In this document: positions 29,772 to 38,444 of the stretch, in pieces
How the letters are laid out: every line of letters begins with the position of its first letter
Numbering within the stretch: position 1 is the stretch's first letter
Source of the DNA: Candidatus Schekmanbacteria bacterium RIFCSPLOWO2_02_FULL_38_14
Lineage (GTDB): Bacteria > Schekmanbacteria > GWA2-38-11
NCBI GenBank assembly: GCA_001790855.1
Contig: MGDH01000022.1
Span: 121,661 to 185,660, forward strand
Reading direction: 5' to 3'
DNA: 64,000 nucleotides
Notes under the pieces: model-generated
The model's input: only the letters and a program-made list of their open reading frames with translations
Database searches by the model: none
Told to the model about the DNA's origin: nothing
Position numbers and translations under genes: made by a program

Positions 29772-30800
29772 ATGAGAATCGGAGTACTAACAGGAGGAGG
29801 AGACTGTCCGGGGCTTAATGCAGCAATAAGGGCAATTGTCAGAAGGTCAAGCTCATACGGATATGAAGTTCTGGGGATAAAAAAAGGATGGCACGGTCTT
29901 ATTTACGGAGAGACTGAACCCCTCACAAATTTTTCAGTATCAGGAATACTTCATGTTGGAGGAACAATCATCGGAACATCAAGGACAAACCCGTTTAAGA
30001 AAGAAGAACATCTGCAGAGATTAATGGAGAATTATAGAAAATTTGGAATCGATGCCTTAATTGCTATTGGAGGAGAAGATACCCTTGGGGTTGCCAATCG
30101 GCTTTCTCAGATAGGACTAAAAGTGCTTGGAGTTCCAAAAACAATCGACAATGATGTTGACGGAACAGATTTTACTTTTGGCTTTGATACAGCAGTAAGC
30201 ATTGTTACAGAAGCAATTGACCGGCTCCATTCAACCGCAGAAGCCCATGACCGCATAATGGTAGTTGAGGTCATGGGCAGGCATGCCGGCTGGATTGCTA
30301 CCTTTGGAGGGATTGCAGGAGGAGCAGATATAATTCTCATCCCCGAGGTCCCATTTGATATTGATGAGGTTTGCAATATGCTGAGGAAACGCCACAGCAG
30401 GGGAAAAAACTTCAGCATTGTGGTTGTTGCAGAAGGCTCAAAACCAAAGGAACTCGATAGACCGGTTACAACAAGCGATCAGAGGGATGATTTCGGACAT
30501 ATTAAGCTCGGCGGCATAGGAAGTTTTCTTGCTTCAGAGATTGAAAAAAGGACCGGTTATGACACAAGGGTAACTGTTCTTGGCCATATTCAGAGGGGAG
30601 GCACGCCAACAGCTTATGACAGAGTCCTTGCAACTAGGTTTGGAGTTGCCGCAGTGGATTTGGTTAAAGACGGAATTTTCGGAAAAATGATGGCATTTCA
30701 CTGCAACAAAATTGTGACAGTTGACCTTGCAGAGGCAGTTGGTAAACTTAAAACCCTTGATATGGAAATCTACGAAATCGCAAAAGTTTTCTTTGGCTAA
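29772..30800 (+). CDS. pfp: 6-phosphofructokinase, probably PPi-dependent
   Basis: 342 residues, PFK-A family. GVLTGGGDCPGLNAAIR, IGGEDTLGVA and GVPKTIDNDVDGTDFTFGFDTAV. The residue after the Gly-Gly-acidic motif is Asp (D103) and the later position is Lys (K123 in PKTIDND). In this family D plus K in place of two glycines (GGDG, PGTIDND) goes with pyrophosphate as phosphoryl donor, so a reversible PPi enzyme is predicted, as in the Amycolatopsis type. MGRHAGWIA is the fructose-6-phosphate site. It lies alone, between the dcw cluster and tmRNA. Confidence 0.9.
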   Translation: MRIGVLTGGGDCPGLNAAIRAIVRRSSSYGYEVLGIKKGWHGLIYGETEPLTNFSVSGILHVGGTIIGTSRTNPFKKEEHLQRLMENYRKFGIDALIAIGGEDTLGVANRLSQIGLKVLGVPKTIDNDVDGTDFTFGFDTAVSIVTEAIDRLHSTAEAHDRIMVVEVMGRHAGWIATFGGIAGGADIILIPEVPFDIDEVCNMLRKRHSRGKNFSIVVVAEGSKPKELDRPVTTSDQRDDFGHIKLGGIGSFLASEIEKRTGYDTRVTVLGHIQRGGTPTAYDRVLATRFGVAAVDLVKDGIFGKMMAFHCNKIVTVDLAEAVGKLKTLDMEIYEIAKVFFG

Positions 30801-30858
30801 AAAGGTAAAAGTTCAGAGTTTGACGTTGGATGAAGTGAATAGTTAACTAAGTTAGAAC

Positions 30859-30887
30859 TTGAAATATTAAAAGCTAATAGCTATAAG
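30859..30887 (+). promoter_or_regulatory. Promoter of the tmRNA gene
   Basis: TTGAAA (30859-30864), 17-base spacer, TATAAG (30882-30887), about 24 bases before the mature 5' end. Confidence 0.65.
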
Positions 30888-30910
30888 CTATAAGTAACAC
30901 AAAGTGTTCT

Positions 30911-31263
30911 GGGGGCGAATTGGATTCGACGGGGATAAGTGAGGTTTGACGGAGCATGCCGAGGTCCCAGTGGCTCGTAAAACAGCTGGAAATAAAAATA
31001 AACGCAGACAATTACGCTCTGCCCTTAGCTGCCTAAGAACAGCTAATCCTGGTTAGGTTCTCGCCTGTGGGATTTAATCGGGACCATTTAGCAGGCTGGT
31101 CTTTTTCTCATCGCTTGATGGGAAAAAGACAAGAAAAATTCAAGCTGGTTCTCTGAAAATCCTGCCTCCGGGAGATTCAGGGGATGAGATTAAAACAGAG
31201 GATAAGCATGTAGCGCCTTAAGCATCATATCTTCGGACAGGGGTTCGATTCCCCTCGCCTCCA
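30911..31263 (+). ncRNA. ssrA: Transfer-messenger RNA (tmRNA)
   Basis: About 353 bases. The 5' end GGGGGCG pairs with CGCCTCC at 31256-31262 to form the acceptor stem; the T-arm GGTTCGATTCC is just before it. CCA is not encoded. The tag reading frame begins at GCA 31004 and ends at TAA 31034-31036, giving ADNYALPLAA, with the typical hydrophobic AA end recognised by proteases such as ClpXP. It rescues stalled ribosomes with SmpB (not in this window). Confidence 0.96.
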
Positions 31264-31295
31264 CTAAGATTTTATTATATAAAAATAATTCTATT

Positions 31296-31802
31296 TCACA
31301 TTCTGTCATATTTTTCCACAACCCGTCCAGTGATATCAACAGAAGGAGAAAGATAAATAAGAGTTTCTTTTTCCAAAATTATTGTATAATTTTCGCTCTT
31401 TGCTACATCCTCAACTATATTTATTATCTCGCTCAGTATTCTCTGGTTTACCTGCGAATTCTTTTCCCCCATCTCTTCTTCAAACTCCTCTCTGTCTCTC
31501 TGGTATTTTTTCAGTTTCTGATTAAAATCCTCTTCTTTTTTCTCCTTTGTCTCATTGCTCCATATTGATACCTTATCAAGAATTTCTTTTTTAAGCATTT
31601 CCAATTCTTTGTCCGCAGATTCAATCTTTTTTCTTTTTTCCTCAAATTCCTCTTTAAGTTCCTTCAAAGACTGCTTTCCCTTTTTTGATTCAAGCATAAT
31701 TTTCTGTATATCAACAACTCCGATTTTAAAATTTTCTCCATAAGAACTTGAGGCATATAAAGAAAACAGCATCAGACTAATTACAGAAAAAAATATTTTC
31801 AT
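31296..31802 (-). CDS. Periplasmic chaperone, OmpH/Skp family
   Basis: 168 residues. Signal peptide of about 22 residues (cleavage near SSSYG), then FKIGVVDIQKIMLESKKGKQ, which is the family's first beta strand, a long charged coiled-coil hairpin (about 45-125), and the closing strands YTIILEKETLIYLSPSVDIT. Skp-like proteins carry unfolded outer-membrane proteins across the periplasm, so this is evidence for an outer membrane. No bamA or lpxD neighbour here, unlike the usual arrangement. Confidence 0.88.
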   Translation of the reverse strand: MKIFFSVISLMLFSLYASSSYGENFKIGVVDIQKIMLESKKGKQSLKELKEEFEEKRKKIESADKELEMLKKEILDKVSIWSNETKEKKEEDFNQKLKKYQRDREEFEEEMGEKNSQVNQRILSEIINIVEDVAKSENYTIILEKETLIYLSPSVDITGRVVEKYDRM

Positions 31803-31872
31803 ATAAAAATGCTTTTATTTTAGGTTAGTTGCGAGTTTGTCTGGATATAGGAGAATTTCTGATAAGCTTTAA

Positions 31873-33555
31873 TCAGTATAATATATTCTTTTGCGACTCT
31901 ACTAACTGAGACCTCTTCCTTACGTCAGAGACAATACTATTCAAATCGATGCTTAACTGATTGCACTCGACAATCGCAGCTATCTGAGCTGCAAGGCTTG
32001 CCAACATTGCAACTTCTTCCTGCTTAATCGGATTGGAAGAAAAGTATTTGTCAGCAACAATATATCCCAGCGCCCCATTTTTTCCTATTATAGGAACTGA
32101 GACAAACTGCTCAGCAGCTATATCCTTCAATATCTCATTGCATATTATCCCATTCATTTCATCTTTTGACCTGATAAACAGTATCTCAGGTTTTCCCTGA
32201 GAAAGCTGGTAGGAGACAATAGAGCCTTTTTCTCCAAGCGTTTTTTTCATAACTATTTTCTGATATCTTGTCATTAAGGCTTCTATTTTGTTCAAATCCT
32301 GAGCCCAGCTGAAAACTTTTATTATCTTCTTTCTTTCCGGATCCAAGAAGTGAAGTGACGACCTCTCAAAACCTATCATATTAATTAGCTTGCTTGCTGT
32401 TTCCCATATATCCTCAGGTTTTTTTGCAACATTCAGCTTTGAAGTCAGGTCAAAATACTTGACTTCCAGGGGAATATTCTCATCACCATTGCCAACAATG
32501 CGGTATTTGAGCAGTTTAAGATACTCTTTATACCCCAGTTTGCTGAAAGCCAAATATGACACTACTGAGAATACCAAAACAACCAGCCCAAACTGTTTTC
32601 CGCTGTCAAATGTCAGATAAAGCGCTAAAAAGGAAAAAAGTACCGAAAAAGAGTAAAGTATTATGACAACCCTTCTGTGAGAAAAACCCATTTCAAGCAG
32701 TTTGTGATGTATATGTTCTTTATCTCCCTGAAATATGCTTGTATTTTTTAACACTCTTCTTATTATGGATAATCCTGTATCAATTGCAGGAAGACCCATT
32801 AAAATTATTGGAATCATTATAGAACTTATCGTGGCAGTCTTCATTGCTCCAACCAGAGAAATACCTCCGAGCATATATCCCAGAAATAAAGACCCCGTAT
32901 CTCCGAGAAATATCTTTGCAGGATTAAAATTGAAACGCAAAAATCCAAGTGTTGCCCCTGCAAGGGCAACACACATAAATGAAAGTATCTGGCTATTATA
33001 AGAAATTATACCTAGTGAAAGAAAAGAAATAGAAGAAATACCGGTTGCGAGTCCATCAAGCCCGTCAATAAGATTCATTGCATTAGTAAAAGAAAGCATC
33101 CAGAGGAGTGTCATAAAAAAAGAAATTATATCTGTCGTTGTACCTGACTCAAGATGGCTTAACAGGAAGTCAAATCTTATTCCACAAACCCATATAATCG
33201 ATGCAGCTAATGCCTGAACCATAAACTTTCCCCATGGGCTTACACCTTTTATGTCATCAAAAACACCAAGAACCAGTATAATCAATCCCGAAAAGAAAAG
33301 GATTAAAGGTTGTTTTGAAAGACCATGCATTTCAATAGACTCAAGCTTGAAGATAAAAAATAAAGAAACTATAGAGGCAATCATTGAAAGGACTATTGCA
33401 ATACCCCCCAGTAAAGGCATAGGACTTTCATGTACAGTTATGTGGTTCGGCTTTTTGACTATATTGAATCTTAAGGAAACCAGTTTGATAAAAGGAGTCG
33501 CTATAAGGCAAAAGATGATTGAAGAAGCAAAGATATATATATTGAATAATAGCAT
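31873..33555 (-). CDS. WecA/TagO-type sugar-phosphate transferase fused to a GAF domain
   Basis: 560 residues. Residues 1-345 are a polytopic GT4-family enzyme that transfers a sugar-1-phosphate to undecaprenyl phosphate: VFDDIKG (about 98-104), NAMNLIDGLDGLA (158-170), FLGDTGS (216-222) and HIHHKLLEMG (281-290). These are closer to WecA/TagO than to MraY. Residues about 375-535 are a GAF sensory domain (RSSLHFLDPERKKI ... FVSVPIIGKNGALGYIVADKYFSS ... EEVAMLASLAAQIAAIVE) on the cytoplasmic side. The fusion is unusual and implies that a small ligand or redox signal controls surface glycan initiation. Confidence 0.88.
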   Translation of the reverse strand: MLLFNIYIFASSIIFCLIATPFIKLVSLRFNIVKKPNHITVHESPMPLLGGIAIVLSMIASIVSLFFIFKLESIEMHGLSKQPLILFFSGLIILVLGVFDDIKGVSPWGKFMVQALAASIIWVCGIRFDFLLSHLESGTTTDIISFFMTLLWMLSFTNAMNLIDGLDGLATGISSISFLSLGIISYNSQILSFMCVALAGATLGFLRFNFNPAKIFLGDTGSLFLGYMLGGISLVGAMKTATISSIMIPIILMGLPAIDTGLSIIRRVLKNTSIFQGDKEHIHHKLLEMGFSHRRVVIILYSFSVLFSFLALYLTFDSGKQFGLVVLVFSVVSYLAFSKLGYKEYLKLLKYRIVGNGDENIPLEVKYFDLTSKLNVAKKPEDIWETASKLINMIGFERSSLHFLDPERKKIIKVFSWAQDLNKIEALMTRYQKIVMKKTLGEKGSIVSYQLSQGKPEILFIRSKDEMNGIICNEILKDIAAEQFVSVPIIGKNGALGYIVADKYFSSNPIKQEEVAMLASLAAQIAAIVECNQLSIDLNSIVSDVRKRSQLVESQKNILY

Positions 33556-34080
33556 TCTTTAAAATCTCCCAAAATTATAATTATAAACAAGAAAATAAAA
33601 TTTATGAGCTGATGTTATAATGCTTGGTATAATTATAAATTCTTCCAGAATTGACTTAATTATATTCAACAAAAGCTTTTTGTCAAACAAATTTATTTTA
33701 TTTTTATATTATCAAATGATTTGGTATTTGAAATTTGATATTTAATATTCTTGTTATCTTTTCATAAGGGATTCCTCTATGAGACCTGTTTACATGATTT
33801 CAGGCGGTGTAAGTAAGTTTACAATGGACAACCTGCTACTTTGGCAGTGAGGAATTTTTAAAAGAAACACCCCTTCCCTCTGTTTACTTTGTTCCCGTCT
33901 TTGATAAGAAAAAAGTTGAAATATTAAATATAGTGTTATAATGTAATCAATTCAGAATTAGTTTTTTTATTAACATCTTTTATATGAACTGCAACATATT
34001 GAGTTTATTACAATAAAATCATTTAAAATGAATTGTTCTACACCAATAATTCTAAACAGAAACCCATCAAAGACAGGATA
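33556..34080. other. 525-base divergent intergenic region with a gene remnant
   Basis: AT-rich. The only coding-like material is the short decayed frame at 33779-33941; nothing else is supported. The frames at 33970-34173 and 34033-34080 overlap the start of the downstream regulator and are not convincing. Confidence 0.5.
33779..33941 (+). pseudogene. Possible thiolase-family N-terminal remnant
   Basis: ATG 33779 after AAGGGATTCC opens with MRPVYMISGGVSKF, which resembles the start of thiolase-like acyltransferases, but stops after 23 residues. The next frame carries 34 plausible residues (YFGSEEFLKETPLPS...) to a stop at about 33941. I take it as a decayed fragment; the assignment is tentative. 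Confidence 0.3.
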
Positions 34081-35016
34081 ATGGAAACTGCTCAAACTAC
34101 AAAAATTCTGATAGTTGAAGATGAAGAATTGCAGAAAAACGTGCTTGTAAGTCTGCTTCAAAGCGACGGACACGAAGTCGTTACCGCAACAAATGGCATT
34201 GATGCAATAAAAATAATAGAGAAAGACAACTTTGAAATAATCATAACCGACATTATAATGCCCGGTGCTGACGGGATTGAGGTTTTGAGAACATCAAAAA
34301 GAATTGACCCTGATTGTGATGTAATTATAATTACAGCCTATGCCACTGTAGAAGGGGCTATCGAGTGCATGAAGCTTGGAGCTTATGACTACATAACAAA
34401 ACCATTTAATCTTGACCACATAAAAATTGTCATAGCAAAAACCATCGAAAAAAGAAAGCTGATGAAAAGTGCCGCAGAAGGGGAATATTATAAACAGCTT
34501 TCAAGAATTGATGGTCTTACACATCTTTATAATCATCGTTTCTTTCATCAGTTGCTGGAATCAGAAATCGCCAGAGCCAGAAGATATGAGCATCCTCTGT
34601 CTCTTCTTATGGTAGATATTGATAACTTCAAGATTCTAAATGACACAAAAGGGCATCAAAGCGGAGATACGATTTTACAGGAAGTTTCTGTAACGCTCAA
34701 GCAGGTAAGCAGAAATTGTGACCTCATTGCAAGGTATGGAGGAGATGAGTTTGCCATAATAATCCCTGAAACAGACAAGATGAATGCAGCAACAATCGGT
34801 TATAGAATAAAAGAACTGATAGAAACAAAAAAGTTTTTCACCCGCGAAATAGCAAAACAGAGCAAAATAACAATAAGCGGAGGAATTGCTGCTTTCCCTT
34901 TTGATGCAAAAAACAGAACAGATTTGATAGAAAGGGCAGACAAAGCTCTCTACAAAGCCAAAACTCTTGGAAGAAACCAGATCTGCATCTATTCTGAGCA
35001 ATCAGAAGCAAGCTGA
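34081..35016 (+). CDS. Response regulator with GGDEF output (diguanylate cyclase)
   Basis: 311 residues from ATG 34081, preceded by AGGAT. Receiver domain about 8-125 with acidic EDEE, phosphoacceptor in ITDIIMPG and the KPF lysine. GGDEF domain about 140-305 with YGGDEFAI and, exactly five residues upstream, RNCD, an RxxD inhibitory site that binds c-di-GMP. So it should make c-di-GMP from GTP under phosphorylation control and product inhibition. PleD/WspR-like layout. No kinase gene nearby. Confidence 0.93.
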   Translation: METAQTTKILIVEDEELQKNVLVSLLQSDGHEVVTATNGIDAIKIIEKDNFEIIITDIIMPGADGIEVLRTSKRIDPDCDVIIITAYATVEGAIECMKLGAYDYITKPFNLDHIKIVIAKTIEKRKLMKSAAEGEYYKQLSRIDGLTHLYNHRFFHQLLESEIARARRYEHPLSLLMVDIDNFKILNDTKGHQSGDTILQEVSVTLKQVSRNCDLIARYGGDEFAIIIPETDKMNAATIGYRIKELIETKKFFTREIAKQSKITISGGIAAFPFDAKNRTDLIERADKALYKAKTLGRNQICIYSEQSEAS

Positions 35017-35125
35017 GAATGGAAACGTTTCAGATTCACCAGCCGTAGTTTTTTGCCTGAGAATAAAATCCCCAGATGAATTCTTGAATTGCAAAGTTGA
35101 AATAAATTTTGTATAGAAAGAAAGC

Positions 35126-36577
35126 ATGAAGAAAAAAAATATTAATTTATTTTTCTATTTGATAATTCTTATGCCTTCCCTTATTTTCCTTCAGTGTGTA
35201 ACTAATCCTGTTACAAAAGAAAAAGACTTTATCCTCATCTCCGAAGCACAGGAAATCTCTATGGGGGTAAGTGCTGACAAAGAGGTGCTTGACACCTACG
35301 GGCTATACAGCGACCAGAAGCTGCAAAATTATATTGATGAAATAGGACAAAAAGTTGCGGGTGTGAGCGACAGGAAAAATATCAAATTTTTTTTCACTGT
35401 AGTTGACAGCACTGAGATAAATGCCTTTGCCCTTCCCGGAGGATATATTTACATAACAAGAGGAATTCTTGCCCTTCTTAACAGCGAAGCGGAACTTGCA
35501 GGGGTCCTGGGACATGAAATAGGCCATGTCTGCGCCCGCCACAGCGCAAAACAAATTTCTCAGGCGATAGGATACCAGGTTCTTATGACAGGCGCTTCAA
35601 TTGCTCTTCCACAGTTGAGCCAGTGGGGACAGATAAGCGATATCATCTTTGGGACAATTGAGAATGGTTTTGGAAGGCAGTATGAATTGCAGTCTGATGA
35701 ACTTGGGCAGAATTATGAATTCAGAGCCGGTTATGACCCATTGCAGGCTGCGTCCTTTCTTACCACACTGAAGAAGACTGAAAAAGGAACAGGAGTATTT
35801 CATGGTCTTTTTGCAACCCATCCTGAAACAGAAAACAGGATAAAACAGGCAATCATTCACGGCAATAAACTTAAATCCACTACAACAGCACAGTTACAAA
35901 TCCTCGATGACAAATACATCAGCATGCTTCAGGGACTTGTATACGGAAGAGGAGAAAAAGAAGGAATAGTCTCCGGAAACAGCTACAAAAACCGTGCATA
36001 TCGCTTCGCTATCTCGCTTCCTGCAGGATGGGACAATACAATAAAAAACGGAAAACTGTTCTCAAAAGATCCTGAAAATATTCTCAACATTGAACTTGAG
36101 CAGATTAACAGAAGAGAAGGTCTTACATCTGTTCAGTTAGCGGAAAAATGGGAAGGGAAAACACATCTGAAGAGATTCCAGAATGAACCCTATTCTAAAA
36201 ACGGCTTGGACGGTTACATCTGCTATTACGATGCTAAATCAGAAAAAACGCCTCTGAGACTGAAAGTTCTCTTCTTTGTTAAAAACGGCTCCGGGTTTGC
36301 ACTTATATGCTATTCACCTGCAAAGGATTTCCGGTTTGCATTAGATGATTTTAACAAGACTATTTACAGCCTGAGAAATCTGTCAGATAATGAAACTGAA
36401 GGGCTTAAGGCAAAACACCTTAATATATATACTGTTAAAGAAGGGGACAATTTCAACAAAATAGCGGAGAAAGAATTAGGTGACGGAAAAAAAGCTGAAG
36501 AGCTTGCAACCCTAAATGGACTTGAGGTTAATTCGCAGCTAAGGGTCGGAAAAAAGCTTAAGCTGCCGTCATATTAG
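35126..36577 (+). CDS. M48 family metalloprotease with C-terminal LysM domain
   Basis: 483 residues. N-terminal export signal with a cysteine at the end of the hydrophobic stretch (IFLQC); Gln before Cys is not a good lipobox, so lipidation is uncertain. Peptidase M48 domain about 45-270 with zinc motif HEIGHVCARH and the downstream glutamate in LQSDELGQNYEF. The middle part is unassigned. Residues about 432-482 are a LysM domain (IYTVKEGDNFNKIAEK...LRVGKKLKLPS), so it should bind peptidoglycan. BepA/LoiP-like quality control of envelope proteins is the likely role. Confidence 0.9.
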   Translation: MKKKNINLFFYLIILMPSLIFLQCVTNPVTKEKDFILISEAQEISMGVSADKEVLDTYGLYSDQKLQNYIDEIGQKVAGVSDRKNIKFFFTVVDSTEINAFALPGGYIYITRGILALLNSEAELAGVLGHEIGHVCARHSAKQISQAIGYQVLMTGASIALPQLSQWGQISDIIFGTIENGFGRQYELQSDELGQNYEFRAGYDPLQAASFLTTLKKTEKGTGVFHGLFATHPETENRIKQAIIHGNKLKSTTTAQLQILDDKYISMLQGLVYGRGEKEGIVSGNSYKNRAYRFAISLPAGWDNTIKNGKLFSKDPENILNIELEQINRREGLTSVQLAEKWEGKTHLKRFQNEPYSKNGLDGYICYYDAKSEKTPLRLKVLFFVKNGSGFALICYSPAKDFRFALDDFNKTIYSLRNLSDNETEGLKAKHLNIYTVKEGDNFNKIAEKELGDGKKAEELATLNGLEVNSQLRVGKKLKLPSY

Positions 36578-36717
36578 GGTTCAAGGGTTCAAGTGGAATA
36601 AGATTAGAAATTAAAAATCAAATATCAAAATTTTCAATTAAACTTTTAACTTTAGATTTGTTATTTTGATTTTTACCAGACCTCTTTAATCCTATAGAAT
36701 TTAGGAGAGAAGCTAAA

Positions 36718-37500
36718 TTGGCAAATAATAATATTTTCATCCATATCCCGTACAAAAAAATTGCAGGATACAAAACGCTAATTTTTGAGAAAAAAATAAA
36801 TCTTGAAATATATTTCTCAGGTGACACACTTGATGAAGTATCTCTTAATGATATAAAGGAATTAAGCAAACAACTCTCAGTTAACGGTATCAGGACCACA
36901 TTTCATTCCCCTTTTCACGATTTAAGCCCCGGAGGCTTTGATAAAAAAGTCAGGGAGGCTACTGTTTCAAGGCTGCGCCATGTTCTTGAAATTGCAGAAA
37001 TCATTCATCCGGAAAATATTGTAGTCCATCCCGGATTTGACAGTTTAAGGTTTCAGGGATTTGAAAATGTTTGGTTTGAAAACAGTCTCATAACATGGAA
37101 AACGCTTCTAAAAGAGCTTCCGCACGATGATATTTTTTTTACCATAGAAAATGTTTTCGAAGAAAAACCTGACAGACTCGTTGAACTTGTTTCTGAAATA
37201 AATTCTAAAAATTTTAAAATCTGCTTTGATATTGGCCATTTTAATGTTTTTGGGAAAATTCCATTAGAGCAGTGGATTAACAGCGTAAAATCTCATCTAA
37301 AGGAAATACATATCCACGACAACAACGGAACTAATGATGACCACATAGCCCTTGGAGAAGGAGGCATAGATTTTAAAAAACTTTTTTCTCTTACAAATCA
37401 TTTGCTTAATAGTTTAATTATTACAGTTGAAGCCCACTCAAGAGAGAATGCCCTTAAAAGCCTTGCCTGGATTGAAAAGAATTCTCCGGGCGCACTTTAA
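36718..37500 (+). CDS. TIM-barrel sugar isomerase/epimerase-like protein (AP endonuclease 2 superfamily)
   Basis: 260 residues from TTG 36718, chosen because AGGAG lies 10 bases upstream. Typical strands TFHSPFHDLSPGG, NIVVHPGF, FTIENVFEEKPDRL, KICFDIGHFNVFG, EIHIHDNNGTNDDHIALGEGGIDF and TVEAHS supply the metal-binding His, Glu and Asp residues of the xylose isomerase-like barrel. Substrate unknown. Confidence 0.8.
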   Translation: MANNNIFIHIPYKKIAGYKTLIFEKKINLEIYFSGDTLDEVSLNDIKELSKQLSVNGIRTTFHSPFHDLSPGGFDKKVREATVSRLRHVLEIAEIIHPENIVVHPGFDSLRFQGFENVWFENSLITWKTLLKELPHDDIFFTIENVFEEKPDRLVELVSEINSKNFKICFDIGHFNVFGKIPLEQWINSVKSHLKEIHIHDNNGTNDDHIALGEGGIDFKKLFSLTNHLLNSLIITVEAHSRENALKSLAWIEKNSPGAL

Positions 37501-37592
37501 AACAAATTCTGTGTAATCAATCTTCTAATATTCCCTTGACAAAGAAGTCTATTTTTGTTTAAGAGGCTTTGCAATTTCACAGGGAGTATGTG

Positions 37593-38444
37593 ATGTTTGA
37601 GATAGTTGAAAAGAAAGTCCTTTCACCGGTTGTAAATCTTTTCAGGATAAAGGCTCCGTCCATAGCTAAAAAGAGGAAAGCCGGGCAGTTTGTAATTTTT
37701 CAGATTGATGAAACAGGAGAAAGAGTCCCGCTGACAATAGCTGATTCCTCGCCAGAAGAAGGAACTGTCACTATTATCTGCCAGGCACTTGGTAAAAGCA
37801 CAATAAAGCTTAATTCCCTGAACAAGGGAAACATCATTTTAAATCTTGCAGGACCACTTGGCATACCATCCCACATTGAAAATTTTGGAACATCAGTCTG
37901 CATTGGAGGTGGTGTTGGGATAGCAGTAGCATATCCCCTTGCAAAAGCCTTAAAGGAAAAAGGGAATAATGTGATTTCCATTATGGGATTTAGAAGCAGG
38001 GAGCTCCTTTTCATGGAAGAGGAACTTAAAGCTACAAGCAATGAACTCCATGTTACAACTGATGATGGAACCTATGCAAGGAAGGGACTTGTCACTGATG
38101 TGCTCAAGGAAATTCTTGAAAAGGACAGGAAAGTTGACTTTGTCCTTGCAGTAGGCCCTGTTCCAATGATGAAAGCTGTATGCAATATAACAAAAAGCTA
38201 TAAGATAAAGACTATGGTAAGCCTTAATCCTGTAATGGTTGACGGAACAGGGATGTGTGGCGCATGCAGGGTAACTATTAACGGCAAAACCAAATTTGTC
38301 TGCGTTGACGGACCTGAATTTGACGGTCATCATATAGACTTTGATGAGTTGATGAAAAGGCAGAGTTTCTATAAGGAATACGAGAAGCTCTCCTATGAAA
38401 AATTCCAGCATGAAGGATGTTGCAGCGAGGCGATAAAAAAATGA
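37593..38444 (+). CDS. NfnA-like ferredoxin-NADP reductase subunit (FAD, 2Fe-2S)
   Basis: 283 residues from ATG 37593, with GGGAG upstream. FAD-binding part (GQFVIFQIDETGERVPLTIAD), NAD(P) part (SVCIGGGVGIAVAYPLAKAL) and a C-terminal [2Fe-2S] loop (GMCGACRVTINGKTKFVCVDG). Overlaps the next gene by ATGA, the usual layout of the NfnAB/SudAB pair, which couples NADH, ferredoxin and NADPH. Confidence 0.88.
   Translation: MFEIVEKKVLSPVVNLFRIKAPSIAKKRKAGQFVIFQIDETGERVPLTIADSSPEEGTVTIICQALGKSTIKLNSLNKGNIILNLAGPLGIPSHIENFGTSVCIGGGVGIAVAYPLAKALKEKGNNVISIMGFRSRELLFMEEELKATSNELHVTTDDGTYARKGLVTDVLKEILEKDRKVDFVLAVGPVPMMKAVCNITKSYKIKTMVSLNPVMVDGTGMCGACRVTINGKTKFVCVDGPEFDGHHIDFDELMKRQSFYKEYEKLSYEKFQHEGCCSEAIKK

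Noticed and set aside
31873-33555. Reading this gene as the missing mraY
   Set aside because: Its motif is NAMNLIDGLDGLA with a WecA/TagO-type HIHH region, and it carries a GAF domain; MraY has NLTDGLDGLA and a different length.
36718-37500. Endonuclease IV (Nfo) for the TIM-barrel protein
   Set aside because: It shares the superfamily fold, but I do not see the full set of Nfo zinc-site motifs; an isomerase/epimerase-like label is safer.
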